From: Actinomycetota bacterium | GTDB lineage: Bacteria > Actinomycetota > UBA4738 > CADDZG01 > WHSQ01 | NCBI GenBank assembly: GCA_030448085.1 | Contig: JAUJNU010000034.1 | Coordinates: 1 to 18,018 of the forward strand | DNA: 18,018 nucleotides | Direction: 5' to 3' | Shown here: piece after piece, positions 7,745 through 14,660 of the stretch | How positions within the stretch are numbered: the first letter of the stretch is position 1 | How the letters are laid out: every line of letters begins with the position of its first letter | Notes under the pieces: model-generated | What the model was told of the DNA's origin: nothing | Seen by the model: only the letters and a program-made list of their open reading frames with translations | Databases searched by the model: none | Position numbers and translations under genes: made by a program

Positions 7745-8188
7745 ATGGACGTATTCGTTGCCAACGAGCAGGCCCTCCCCGTTGATGAGGCACGGGTGTC
7801 GGACCTCGCTCGTCACGCGCTCCAAGCCGAGTCACTCGACGACGAGGCGGAGCTTTCCGTCCTCTTCGTCGGCAAGGACCACATCAAGCAACTGAACAAG
7901 AGGTTCGCAGGCAACGACTACCCCACGGACGTTCTTTCGTTCCCGATGATGGAAGACGAAGAGAACGAGGAGGGGCTTTTGTTGGGAGACGTGGTGGTCT
8001 GCCCCCAGGTTGCCGAGGAGAACGCGCGCAGGATGGGGCACGGTCTGACGAAGGAGATCGACACCCTTCTCGTGCACGGGACCCTGCACCTGCTCGGCTA
8101 CGACCATCAAGGCGTGGAGGACAGGGAGCGCATGGACCGCCGTCTGGGTGAGATCCTCGAGTCCTACGCGCCCGGGGGCCACGCATGA
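7745..8188 (+). CDS. ybeY: Endoribonuclease YbeY (rRNA maturation factor)
   Basis: This 147-residue metalloprotein shows the defining zinc motif HGTLHLLGYDH (H111, H115, H121). 'LNKRFAGNDYPTDVLSFPM' (50-68) and 'LLGDVVVCPQVAEENA' (79-94) are further family signatures. YbeY takes part in 16S rRNA 3'-end maturation and ribosome quality control. The length is normal. The ATG at 7745 is 23 bases after phoH. The stop TGA overlaps the ATG of the following CNNM gene (ATGA), implying coupled translation. The phoH-ybeY-CNNM/CBS-era order is conserved across many bacteria. Confidence 0.95.
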   Translation: MDVFVANEQALPVDEARVSDLARHALQAESLDDEAELSVLFVGKDHIKQLNKRFAGNDYPTDVLSFPMMEDEENEEGLLLGDVVVCPQVAEENARRMGHGLTKEIDTLLVHGTLHLLGYDHQGVEDRERMDRRLGEILESYAPGGHA

Positions 8189-9459
8189 GCCTGATGCTCG
8201 GCGGCATCCTCATAGGGGCTCTGCTACTGCTCGCGGCGATCCTCGCGACTGCGGACGAGGCGCTGAATCGCATCAACAGGGTCCGGGCCCATCACCTCGC
8301 GCAGGAGAACCCGAAGCGTGGGGAGGTGCTCCTGAAGATCGTCGAGGACCCGGCCGCGGTCCTCAGCGCGGTGCGCCTGTTGATGGTCGCGGCTCACGTC
8401 GTCGCGACCGCCTTGGCCACCGCTCTTGCGATCCGGGAGCGGGGGGCCTGGGTGCCCGCCGCCGCGGCGGCAGTGATGGTGTTCGTGGTATTCGTCTTCG
8501 CCGAGATGGTCCCCCGCACCTACACGGTCCAACGAACGGACAAGGCGGCCCTCACGCTCGCCCGCCCCATCTTCTTCATCTCGCGCCTCCTCCGGCCCCT
8601 CAGCAAGGTGCTCCTCCTCCTTGCCAACGCCACGATGCTCCTCCTCCCCGGACGCGGGCTGCCGAAGGGGCCGTTCGTGACCGAAGAAGAGATCCGTCAC
8701 ATGGTCGACATGGCGGAGGAGGAAGAGGAGATCCAGGAAGAAGAGCGGGAGCTGATCCACTCGATCTTCGAGTTCGGTGACACGGTCGTGCGAGAGGTGA
8801 TGGTCCCACGCCCCGACATGGTCACGGTCGAGGCCACAGCAACCCTCGACAAAGCGCTCGAGACGATCATCGAGGCCGGCTACTCCCGGATCCCGATCTA
8901 CCAGGGCGACAACGACAACATCATCGGCGTCCTCTACGCGAAGGACCTCATGAAGCGGATGCACGAGTCGGATCAAGAGGTGAAGGTCCCGAGCCTCGGG
9001 CGTGCCCCCACTTTCATCCCAGAGCAGAAGAAGGTTGCCGAGCTCCTGCGAGAGATGCAACAGAAGCACGTGCATATGGCGATCGTCGTCGACGAGTATG
9101 GGGGCACCGCGGGGTTGGTGACGATCGAGGACCTCATCGAGGAGATCGTCGGTGAGATCGTCGACGAGTACGACAAGGAAGAGCCTCTTGTCGAGCCGAT
9201 CGACGAGACCTCGATGCGGGTCGACGCGAAGATGCCGATCGACGAGGTGAACGAGATCCTCCAGGTCGAGTTGCCGCACGAGGAATGGGACACGGTGGGA
9301 GGCCTCGTGTTCGGGCTTACCGGCCGCGTCCCCGTCCCGGGAGAGACGGTTCGGTACGACTCGGTGGAGTTCCGTACCGAGAGGGTGGCCGGCCGCAGGA
9401 TCCAGAAGGTGGTCATCACGAGAACGCCGCCTCCCCTCGAGGAAGCGGTCTCGGAGTGA
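8185..9459 (+). CDS. CNNM/CBS-domain transporter-like protein (HlyC/CorC family)
   Basis: This 424-residue membrane protein has three parts. The N-terminal CNNM (DUF21) domain has hydrophobic segments at about 4-23, 62-85 and 90-108 plus a re-entrant stretch about 120-155, with 'AEMVPRTYTV' where the family usually has GE-x-x-PK. A CBS pair follows: 'VREVMVPRPDMVTVEATATL' with 'YSRIPIYQGDNDNIIGVLYAKDL', then '[22 protein letters not shown]' with 'EIVGEIVDEYD'. A C-terminal CorC_HlyC domain includes 'WDTVGGLVFGLTGRVPVPGE'. Relatives are implicated in Mg2+ export or Mg/Co homeostasis; the haemolysin label is historic. ATGA overlap with ybeY and GTGA overlap with era place it in one coupled operon. 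E. coli ybeX (corC) occupies a similar position next to ybeY but lacks the membrane domain. Confidence 0.92.
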   Translation: MSLMLGGILIGALLLLAAILATADEALNRINRVRAHHLAQENPKRGEVLLKIVEDPAAVLSAVRLLMVAAHVVATALATALAIRERGAWVPAAAAAVMVFVVFVFAEMVPRTYTVQRTDKAALTLARPIFFISRLLRPLSKVLLLLANATMLLLPGRGLPKGPFVTEEEIRHMVDMAEEEEEIQEEERELIHSIFEFGDTVVREVMVPRPDMVTVEATATLDKALETIIEAGYSRIPIYQGDNDNIIGVLYAKDLMKRMHESDQEVKVPSLGRAPTFIPEQKKVAELLREMQQKHVHMAIVVDEYGGTAGLVTIEDLIEEIVGEIVDEYDKEEPLVEPIDETSMRVDAKMPIDEVNEILQVELPHEEWDTVGGLVFGLTGRVPVPGETVRYDSVEFRTERVAGRRIQKVVITRTPPPLEEAVSE

Positions 9460-10373
9460 GCGAGCCCGAGGGCTCGCAAGAAGGACAAGAAACTCCTTTC
9501 CGGTCCGGTTTCGTCGCGATCGTCGGCAGGCCCAACGTTGGTAAGTCGACCCTCACGAACGCTCTCGTAGGCGACAAGGTGACGATCGTCTCGGACAAGC
9601 CGCAGACGACTCGGAGCGCGGTGCGCGGCGTTCTGGACGTGCCCGGCGCCCAAGTTGTTCTGGTCGACACGCCCGGCTATCACAAGCCCCGGACCCTTCT
9701 CGGCCGCAGACTGAACGAAGTAGTGCGCTCGGCGTGGAGCGAGGTGGACCTCGCGTTGTTCGTCGTGGACGGCGCCGCGGGGGTAGGACGAGGGGACGCG
9801 AAGGTCGCCTCCGACCTAGAGGGCGCCCGCTGCCCCACGTTCTGCATCGTCAACAAGACCGATGCTTCGAGCAAGCCCGAGGTCCTCCGCGCCCTCACGG
9901 CGGTCTCGGCTTTCGGGGAGTTCGAGGAGTTCATGCCTGTCTCGGCCAAGAAGGGGAGCGGGGTCGATCTTCTGCGGGACCTGATGATCGCGAAGATGCC
10001 TCTAGGCCCCCAGTTCTACCCGCCCGGCACCCGCAGGGACCAGCCACCACCGGTGTTCGTGGCCGAACTGGTCCGGGAGAAGATCCTCGCCCGCACGAGG
10101 GAGGAGGTGCCCCATTCGGTGGCCGTGGTGACCGAGGAGTACGAAGAGCGGGAAGATGGCCTCCTCGAGATCTACGCCACGATCTACGTGGAACGAGAGT
10201 CGCAGAAGGGAATCGTGATCGGGAAGGGTGGCGGAACCATCAAAGAGGTCGGCACCGAGGCCCGCGAGGAGATAGAGCTTCTCTTCGGGCACAAGGTCTT
10301 CCTAGACCTGAGGGTGAAGGTCGAAAAGGACTGGCAGCGTCGGACGTACGCCCTCGAGCGGCTGGGGTTCTGA
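9456..10373 (+). CDS. era: GTPase Era
   Basis: This 305-residue ribosome-assembly GTPase binds the 3' end of 16S rRNA. The G1 loop is GRPNVGKST (residues 24-32), followed by the G2 region 'DKPQTTRSAVRGV', G3 DTPGYHKP, G4 NKTD and G5-like 'PVSAKKGSGV'. The C-terminal KH domain has 'ESQKGIVIGKGGGTIKEVG' and ends 'DLRVKVEKDWQRR'. The GTG at 9456 overlaps the stop of the CNNM gene (GTGA); a longer in-frame reading back to 9285 is rejected because it would lie inside that gene. The first 15 residues are a Glu/Gln-rich tail not needed for the fold. The stop overlaps the next ATG by one base (TGATG). Confidence 0.96.
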   Translation: MSEPEGSQEGQETPFRSGFVAIVGRPNVGKSTLTNALVGDKVTIVSDKPQTTRSAVRGVLDVPGAQVVLVDTPGYHKPRTLLGRRLNEVVRSAWSEVDLALFVVDGAAGVGRGDAKVASDLEGARCPTFCIVNKTDASSKPEVLRALTAVSAFGEFEEFMPVSAKKGSGVDLLRDLMIAKMPLGPQFYPPGTRRDQPPPVFVAELVREKILARTREEVPHSVAVVTEEYEEREDGLLEIYATIYVERESQKGIVIGKGGGTIKEVGTEAREEIELLFGHKVFLDLRVKVEKDWQRRTYALERLGF

Positions 10374-11344
10374 TGCGAGGTACGGGTACGCGCGCCTACG
10401 AGGTGAGGAACCTCGTGAAGCGTTACAAGACACCCGACGTGATCGCGAACGACGGGATCAGCTTCACCGTCTCCGCGGGCGAGGCCTTCGGGCTCCTCGG
10501 CCCGAACGGCGCGGGAAAGTCGACGCTGGTTCGTCAGCTCGTGGGGCTCTTGAAGCCGAGCTCGGGAGACATCCATCTGGTTGGGGAGCGACTCGGCTAC
10601 GGCGCGGGCGCCTCCCGCAGGATCGGGAGGACAGTCGCCTATCTTCCGCAGGGCAGCCTCACCCTCGGTGAGCTGAAGGTGGAGGAGGCGATCCGCTGGG
10701 TCGGGATGTTGCGGGGCCTCGGCGGTCCGGCTGCGAGGAAGGAGACTGACGAGATCCTCGGGACGCTGGCGCTCGACGAGCTGACCGGACGGCAGATAAG
10801 GAAGCTCTCCGGCGGGCAGAAGCGTCTCGTGCAGTTAGGCATCACCCTGGTGGGCCGCCTCCCCGTCCTGATCCTCGACGAGCCCACCGCGGACATCGAT
10901 GTCTCGCTCCGGCAGCGTATCTGGGAGGTCATCAGGTCCCGCTGCAGTGGGGGAGCGGCGGTGATCCTCGTGACGCACGACGTGGCCGAGGCCGAGCAGG
11001 CCCTAACCAGGGTGGCGATCCTCGACAAGGGAAGGGTGGTAGCGGCCGGGACCCCGGCGGAGCTGAAGGCCGGCTTGGCCCACCGGACCCGCCTCGAGAT
11101 GGTCGTGGCGGAGGCCGCCAACGTGGATGCGAACGCGCTCGCGGCCGACGTCCCCGCCACCGTCCGGGTGAGGGGGCGCCACCTCAGCGTCTGGGTCCCC
11201 GCCGACGAAGCCGTCTCGACCCTTGACAAGCTCCTGTCCTCGCATGGAGCGGAGACCTTCGAGGACGTGAGGCTCATCACGCCCACCCTCGAGGATGTCT
11301 ACCTCGAGGTCGGCGGCCGCTCCTTCGGGGAGGCCGAACAGTGA
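10373..11344 (+). CDS. ABC transporter ATP-binding protein (ABC-2 type exporter)
   Basis: This 323-residue ATPase has Walker A GPNGAGKST (43-51), Q-loop Q93, signature LSGGQ (145-149), Walker B VLILDEP (165-171) and switch His H202. The nucleotide-binding domain is about 225 residues. The extra C-terminal domain of about 95 residues ends 'TPTLEDVYLEV', the hallmark of the DrrA/NodI/CcmA-like exporter group. The ATG at 10373 overlaps the era stop (TGATG), and the stop overlaps the permease GTG (GTGA), so the pair is translationally coupled to era. Substrate unknown; drug, lipid or polysaccharide export are all possible for this group. Confidence 0.93.
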   Translation: MRGTGTRAYEVRNLVKRYKTPDVIANDGISFTVSAGEAFGLLGPNGAGKSTLVRQLVGLLKPSSGDIHLVGERLGYGAGASRRIGRTVAYLPQGSLTLGELKVEEAIRWVGMLRGLGGPAARKETDEILGTLALDELTGRQIRKLSGGQKRLVQLGITLVGRLPVLILDEPTADIDVSLRQRIWEVIRSRCSGGAAVILVTHDVAEAEQALTRVAILDKGRVVAAGTPAELKAGLAHRTRLEMVVAEAANVDANALAADVPATVRVRGRHLSVWVPADEAVSTLDKLLSSHGAETFEDVRLITPTLEDVYLEVGGRSFGEAEQ

Positions 11345-12090
11345 GCACGAACGTGATGAGGCGGGGCAAGTTTCCAGTCTTGTTCAGGATGCAGATGACG
11401 AGGGTTCGTACTGCATGGCGCCCGTACCTGATCGTCTCCTCGGCCATGCCGCTCGGGATCGCGGTCCTCATGCGGGCCGTGATGGAGCCGGCCCAGGTCA
11501 CCGAGTACGGGCGTCAAATCGTCGCCGGCTCCGCCGTGCTAGCGATCGCTATGACCGCGATCGTGATGCTGGCGCAACGAACCTCTGCCCTCAAGGAGTC
11601 CGGTGCCGTCGACTTCTATTCGACCCTGCCGGTATCGAGAGCCGCCGTGGTGGGCTCGGTGTTGCTCTCCTTCGCTATCTTCGCTCTGCCCGGAACGGTG
11701 ATCGTCACCGGTCTCGGGGCCCTCCTGTTCGACCTCTCTCTCGAGGGGATGTGGACGGCGATCCCCGTGTGGGCCCTCGGTTCCTTCGCTCTGGCGGGGA
11801 TAGGAGCCGCCATCGGGTTCGGCGCTCGCGACGAACAGCTCGCCGGCATGTACTCGAACCTCGCGATGATGACCGTGCTGTTCCTCGGCATCCTTCCTTC
11901 GGCGACCCTGCCCGGCTGGTTGAAGCCACTCCGAGTGGTTCTCCCCTCCACCTACGCTGTGAACGCGCTAAAGCCTGGGCTCGGAGGCTCGCTCGACGCC
12001 TCGGTGGGGTTCGATCTCCTTATCCTGGCGGTGTTCGGCGCTATATCCTTCTGGCTCGTGCAGGGCCCGCTGTGGCCGAGATCCGAGTAG
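11341..12090 (+). CDS. ABC-2 type permease subunit
   Basis: This 249-residue integral membrane protein has about six hydrophobic segments: roughly 29-48, 60-77, 103-130, 136-160, 167-187 and 222-240. That is the ABC-2 permease topology. The charged 'MLAQRTSALKESGAVDFYSTLPVSR' stretch between segments 2 and 3 resembles the coupling region of the family (LKESG...STLPVSR, like the ...ERE.GTLE.LL.TPVSR pattern). 'LPSTYAVNAL' near residue 200 matches the LPxxYxxxxL signature. It starts with GTG at 11341, overlapping the stop of its ATPase by 4 bases. The protein probably works as a homodimer with the upstream ATPase. Its substrate cannot be deduced. Confidence 0.88.
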   Translation: MSTNVMRRGKFPVLFRMQMTRVRTAWRPYLIVSSAMPLGIAVLMRAVMEPAQVTEYGRQIVAGSAVLAIAMTAIVMLAQRTSALKESGAVDFYSTLPVSRAAVVGSVLLSFAIFALPGTVIVTGLGALLFDLSLEGMWTAIPVWALGSFALAGIGAAIGFGARDEQLAGMYSNLAMMTVLFLGILPSATLPGWLKPLRVVLPSTYAVNALKPGLGGSLDASVGFDLLILAVFGAISFWLVQGPLWPRSE

Positions 12091-12099
12091 GAGAGAACC

Positions 12100-12312
12100 T
12101 TGCCTCAAGCGACAGTGAAGAGCTACGACTCACTCACCAGGACCGGGACCCTGCTTGGCGACGACGGCTCGACCACCTTCGACCTGACCAACGAGTCCAT
12201 GGAGAGGAGCATGTTTCGGTTCCTTCGGCCGGGGCAGAGGGTCACGTTCGACTGGGCGGGGGCCGAGGGTGACACCTCCAAGATCACGAACCTCAGGATC
12301 GGCATCTCCTAA
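12100..12312 (+). CDS. Small cold-shock-domain-like protein, divergent
   Basis: This 70-residue protein starts at TTG 12100, chosen because AGGAG (12089-12093) sits 6 bases upstream. The layout resembles a cold-shock domain (OB fold): 'ATVKSYDSLTRTGTLLGDDG' parallels GTVKWFNxxKGFGFIxxDDG, and 'FLRPGQRVTFDWAGAEGDTSKITNLRI' parallels the last two strands (L-x-x-G-Q-x-V-x-F...A-x-N-V). However, the RNA-binding aromatics are gone: the KWFN position reads KSYD and the RNP1 KGFGF position reads RTGTL, while the RNP2 VFVH position reads TFDL. It keeps the fold but probably not canonical single-stranded nucleic acid binding. It lies 9 bases after the permease and 48 before recO. The CSD assignment is by eye. 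Confidence 0.75.
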   Translation: MPQATVKSYDSLTRTGTLLGDDGSTTFDLTNESMERSMFRFLRPGQRVTFDWAGAEGDTSKITNLRIGIS

Positions 12313-12348
12313 GAGCCTCGAATCCGCTCCGTAGCACCTCGCTTTAAC

Positions 12349-12354
12349 TAACCT
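12349..12354 (+). promoter_or_regulatory. Candidate -10 box of recO
   Basis: TAACCT fits TANNNT and ends 6 bases before the recO ATG, so transcription would start at or next to the ATG, giving a leaderless message. No ribosome binding site is present upstream of recO and no clear -35 is seen. The evidence is positional only. Confidence 0.3.
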
Positions 12355-12360
12355 GAGCTG

Positions 12361-13083
12361 ATGCCGGGAATCTACGAAGACGAGGGCGTCGTCCTCAAGA
12401 CCATCAAGCTCGGCGAGGCCGACCGCATCGTCACCCTGTTCACCCGCGACAACGGCAAGATCAGAGCCGTCGCGAAGGGGATCCGCAAGACCAAGAGCCG
12501 TTTCGGCGGCAGGCTCGAGCCGTTCACCCAGGTCCAGCTGATGGTCTACAAGGGCCGGAACCTCGACACGATCACCAACGCCGACATCGTCAGCTCCTTC
12601 CACCAGGTGACCGACGATCTGCGGCGGCTGACCTCGGCCAGTGCTCTCGTCGAGATCGTCGAGAAGATCACGCCGGACCGCGAAGAGGCCCGCTCGACCT
12701 ACTCGTTGCTCGTGGCGGGGCTGCAGGCTCTGGCCGATGGCAGGGGCACGACCGTGGTCCCCGCATTCCTCGTGAAGCTGCTCTCGATCTCGGGCTTCCA
12801 TCCTCAGCTCCAGGTCTGCGCCGGCTGCTCGGGAGATGGGGCGCTGGGGGCTTTCAGCCCTGCCATGGGAGGGGCGCTCTGTCGTTCCTGCTGGCGTGAG
12901 GACCCCGAGTCTTTCCGCGTCTCCGCCGACAGCCTCGTCCTCCTCAGCCGGCTCCTGAGAGAGGACTTCGGGTGGGCCGGAGAGGAAGCGATCGTGGCCG
13001 AGATGACCCAGGCGCTCAGAAGGTGCGCGGAGTACCACCTCGAGCGCCCGCTGCGCAGCCTCCAACTGCTGAGAGCCGTCTAG
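12361..13083 (+). CDS. recO: DNA repair protein RecO
   Basis: This 240-residue mediator of the RecFOR pathway anneals single strands and loads RecA onto SSB-coated DNA. The N-terminal OB fold begins '[39 protein letters not shown]', here quoted in parts: '[19 protein letters not shown]' and '[19 protein letters not shown]'. The helical domain carries a four-Cys zinc site, C153-x2-C156 and C174-x2-C177, as in Gram-positive RecO. The ATG at 12361 begins the conserved fold with no spare leader and no clear ribosome binding site. The TAG stop overlaps the GTG of uppS by one base. The era-recO-uppS order is typical of Actinobacteria, here with an ABC pair and the small CSD-like gene inserted. Confidence 0.94.
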   Translation: MPGIYEDEGVVLKTIKLGEADRIVTLFTRDNGKIRAVAKGIRKTKSRFGGRLEPFTQVQLMVYKGRNLDTITNADIVSSFHQVTDDLRRLTSASALVEIVEKITPDREEARSTYSLLVAGLQALADGRGTTVVPAFLVKLLSISGFHPQLQVCAGCSGDGALGAFSPAMGGALCRSCWREDPESFRVSADSLVLLSRLLREDFGWAGEEAIVAEMTQALRRCAEYHLERPLRSLQLLRAV

Positions 13084-13746
13084 TGGAAGGGGTTCCTCCC
13101 GACGCCGTCCCGGCGCACGTGGCGATCATCATGGACGGGAACGGGCGCTGGGCCGAGGCCCGTGGCCTCCCCCCGCAAGGGACACGAAGAGGGAGAGCGT
13201 GCCCTGTTCGACGTGGTCGAGGGGGCGCTCGAGGCAGGCATCCGCTACCTCTCGGTCTACGCCTTCTCTACCGAGAACTGGACCCGGCCCCACGAGGAGG
13301 TCGACTTCCTCCTCGGCTTCAACCGGTCTCTCCTGCGGACCCGCCGGGACGACATGAACGTGAGGGGGGTACGGATCCGCCGTATCGGCCGGCGTGACCC
13401 CGTGCCCGACGACGTGCTGGACGAGTTCAGCGCGGCCGAAGAGCTGACCAAGGACAACCAGCGCCTCGACCTGATGGTGTGCTTCAACTATGGGGGCCGG
13501 GCCGAGCTCGAGGACGCCGCCGCAAAGGGCTCCATCTCCGAGAACCTCTACGCCGCCGACGTGCCGGACGTCGACCTGTTGATCCGGACGTCGGGCGAGA
13601 AGCGTCTCTCGAACTTCCTCTTGTGGCAGTCGGCCTACGCCGAGATCTACTTCACCGACACCTTGTGGCCCGACTTCAAGCGCCAGGGACTGTTCGAGTC
13701 ATTGAGGGACTACGCCGTCCGCCACCGCCGCTTCGGCGGCCTCTAA
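13083..13746 (+). CDS. uppS: Isoprenyl (undecaprenyl) diphosphate synthase, frameshifted as sequenced
   Basis: This cis-prenyltransferase makes the polyprenyl carrier for peptidoglycan. The first part (GTG 13083) reads '[19 protein letters not shown]', with the catalytic Asp in MDGNGRWA. The frame is then lost: a run of six C (13169-13174) must be read as five to continue '[11 protein letters not shown]', '[11 protein letters not shown]', '[12 protein letters not shown]', '[18 protein letters not shown]', '[14 protein letters not shown]' and 'RRFGGL', all family signatures. As written, the downstream part is open only from GTG 13162 and would lack the catalytic Asp. Corrected length is about 220 residues, shorter than the usual 240-260. 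About 18 residues appear to be missing between [10 protein letters not shown] and LYAADVPD. Either a sequencing error in an essential gene or a decayed second copy. Confidence 0.88.
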
Positions 13747-13916
13747 CCCCCGAACTTCTCCGTACCGCCAACCGTGTCGGTGGGCAGCGCGGAAAAGTAG
13801 CCGGCTACCTGCCACAAATATCCTCAGATACAACCGTGACGGTTCATTTCCTGGACAGAAGCCTGGGGCGGGGGCGCTGCAGCGCTAGGCCGGGCGCCTC
13901 GGGCGGGCCCGGGGGG
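13747..13916. other. Spacer between convergent uppS and mscS, rich in dyads
   Basis: There is no credible gene in these 170 bases. They hold GTAGCCGGCTAC (13797-13808) and GCGCTGCAGCGC (13874-13885), both perfect 12-bp palindromes, two copies of an AACCGTG(T/A)CGGT dyad, and a GC-rich end. No hairpin followed by a T-tract is visible, so I cannot assign a terminator for either gene. Confidence 0.6.
13770..13844. repeat. Two copies of an AACCGTGnCGGT dyad
   Basis: AACCGTGTCGGTG (13770-13782) and AACCGTGACGGTT (13832-13844) differ at two positions and are 62 bases apart start to start. The second copy is a perfect dyad, AACCGT-G-ACGGTT. The 12-bp palindrome GTAGCCGGCTAC lies between them. This looks operator-like, but no promoter or target gene is evident, and chance remains possible in GC-rich DNA. 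Confidence 0.4.
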
Positions 13917-14566
13917 TTAGGTGGGGGTGCCTCCGTGGGCCGGGCCGGGTGGCTCTTCCTCTTCGGTCTCGTCCTCTTTCGGCGTCTTGGCCCCCGGCCC
14001 CACCGCCGCCGCCAGCACCCCGCGTTGGGAAGAGCCACAGGTCCGTTATCGGTCTCGAGCTTGACGTAGAAGAGGCTCATGTCGACCACCCGGCCCTCGT
14101 ACTCGCCGCCTAGGGGTGAGGAGCGGAGGACGACCTCCTCGCCCACGGTGAAGGGTCTCACCGCGAGCAGGACGATCCCGGCGAAGAAGTTCCCCAGGGT
14201 TTGCTGGGCCGCGATGCCGATCACGACTCCGGTCACGGCGCCCCCGAGGAGCAGGCCCTGCAGGTTCACCCCGAGGACGCCCCGGCCGACAGGGACGACG
14301 ATCAGGTAGCCGACCACCGAGGCGAGGAAAGCTGCGGGAGCCCCCCGCCCGTCGCCCGGCGACTCCTCGAGGGACCTGCGGATCGCGGCCCCGGTGGACC
14401 TGATGGCGAAGATCCCCGCGACGAGCAGTAGCAAGGCGGCGGAGAAGAACAGGGCTCGCTCCGTGGCGGTTGGGGATGCGGCCTCCCTCAGCACCCTCTC
14501 CTGGAGATGCTGGGCCACGATCAGCGCCGTGAGGGCGATAGCGCCTCCGGCTATGGCCCGGATCAC
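13917..14566 (-). CDS. Short MscS-family mechanosensitive channel, frameshifted near the 3' end
   Basis: This membrane protein has three hydrophobic segments and the MscS pore helix with its beta domain: 'GVVIGIAAQQTLGNFFAGI' then 'VLLAVRPFTVGEEVVL' and 'VVDMSLFYVKLETDNGPVALP'. MscS channels open under membrane tension to release solutes. The start is GTG at 14566. After 'LPNAG' the family expects V-L at the PN-x-x-(V/L)L site. One base is missing from the CCCC run at 14018-14021 (plus strand); restoring it gives 'VLAAAVGPGAKTPKEDETEE' and an acidic tail ending at TAA 13917, about 216 residues. As written the frame instead runs on to 13844 with an unlikely Arg-rich tail. It lacks the large C-terminal cage domain of E. 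coli MscS. It lies 91 bases after the CNNM gene. Confidence 0.82.
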
Positions 14567-14635
14567 GTAGGGGCGCTGCTTTGAGGTTTGGACGCTGCAT
14601 GGGGCGAGGCTACAAGCTGCCGGGCCCCGGTACCC

Positions 14636-14660
14636 CGAGGCCCGTTAATCGAGCCCGTTA
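14636..14660. repeat. Short direct repeat at the CNNM stop codon
   Basis: CGAGGCCCGTTA (14636-14647) and CGAGCCCGTTA (14650-14660) are near-identical and 14 bases apart. The second copy includes the TAA stop of the minus-strand CNNM gene, and the first also carries TTA. It may be a small duplication. No function is evident. Confidence 0.45.

Noticed and set aside
8224..9279. Long minus-strand open frame (351 codons) opposite the CNNM gene
   Set aside because: It mirrors a well-supported CNNM/CBS gene. The translation is rich in Asp/His/Leu/Val/Arg repeats expected from the complement of GC-rich codons and shows no domain.
9285..9455. Upstream extension of era
   Set aside because: It would overlap 57 codons of the CNNM gene. 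GTG 9456 gives a normal Era length and a GTGA junction.
9734..10372. Upstream extension of the ABC ATPase
   Set aside because: It lies entirely inside era in another frame; the ATG at 10373 begins just before the conserved fold.
13861..13890. GC-rich hairpin as a bidirectional terminator for uppS and mscS
   Set aside because: There is a palindromic core and outer GCCT/AGGC pairing, but no T-tract on either side and a large internal loop.
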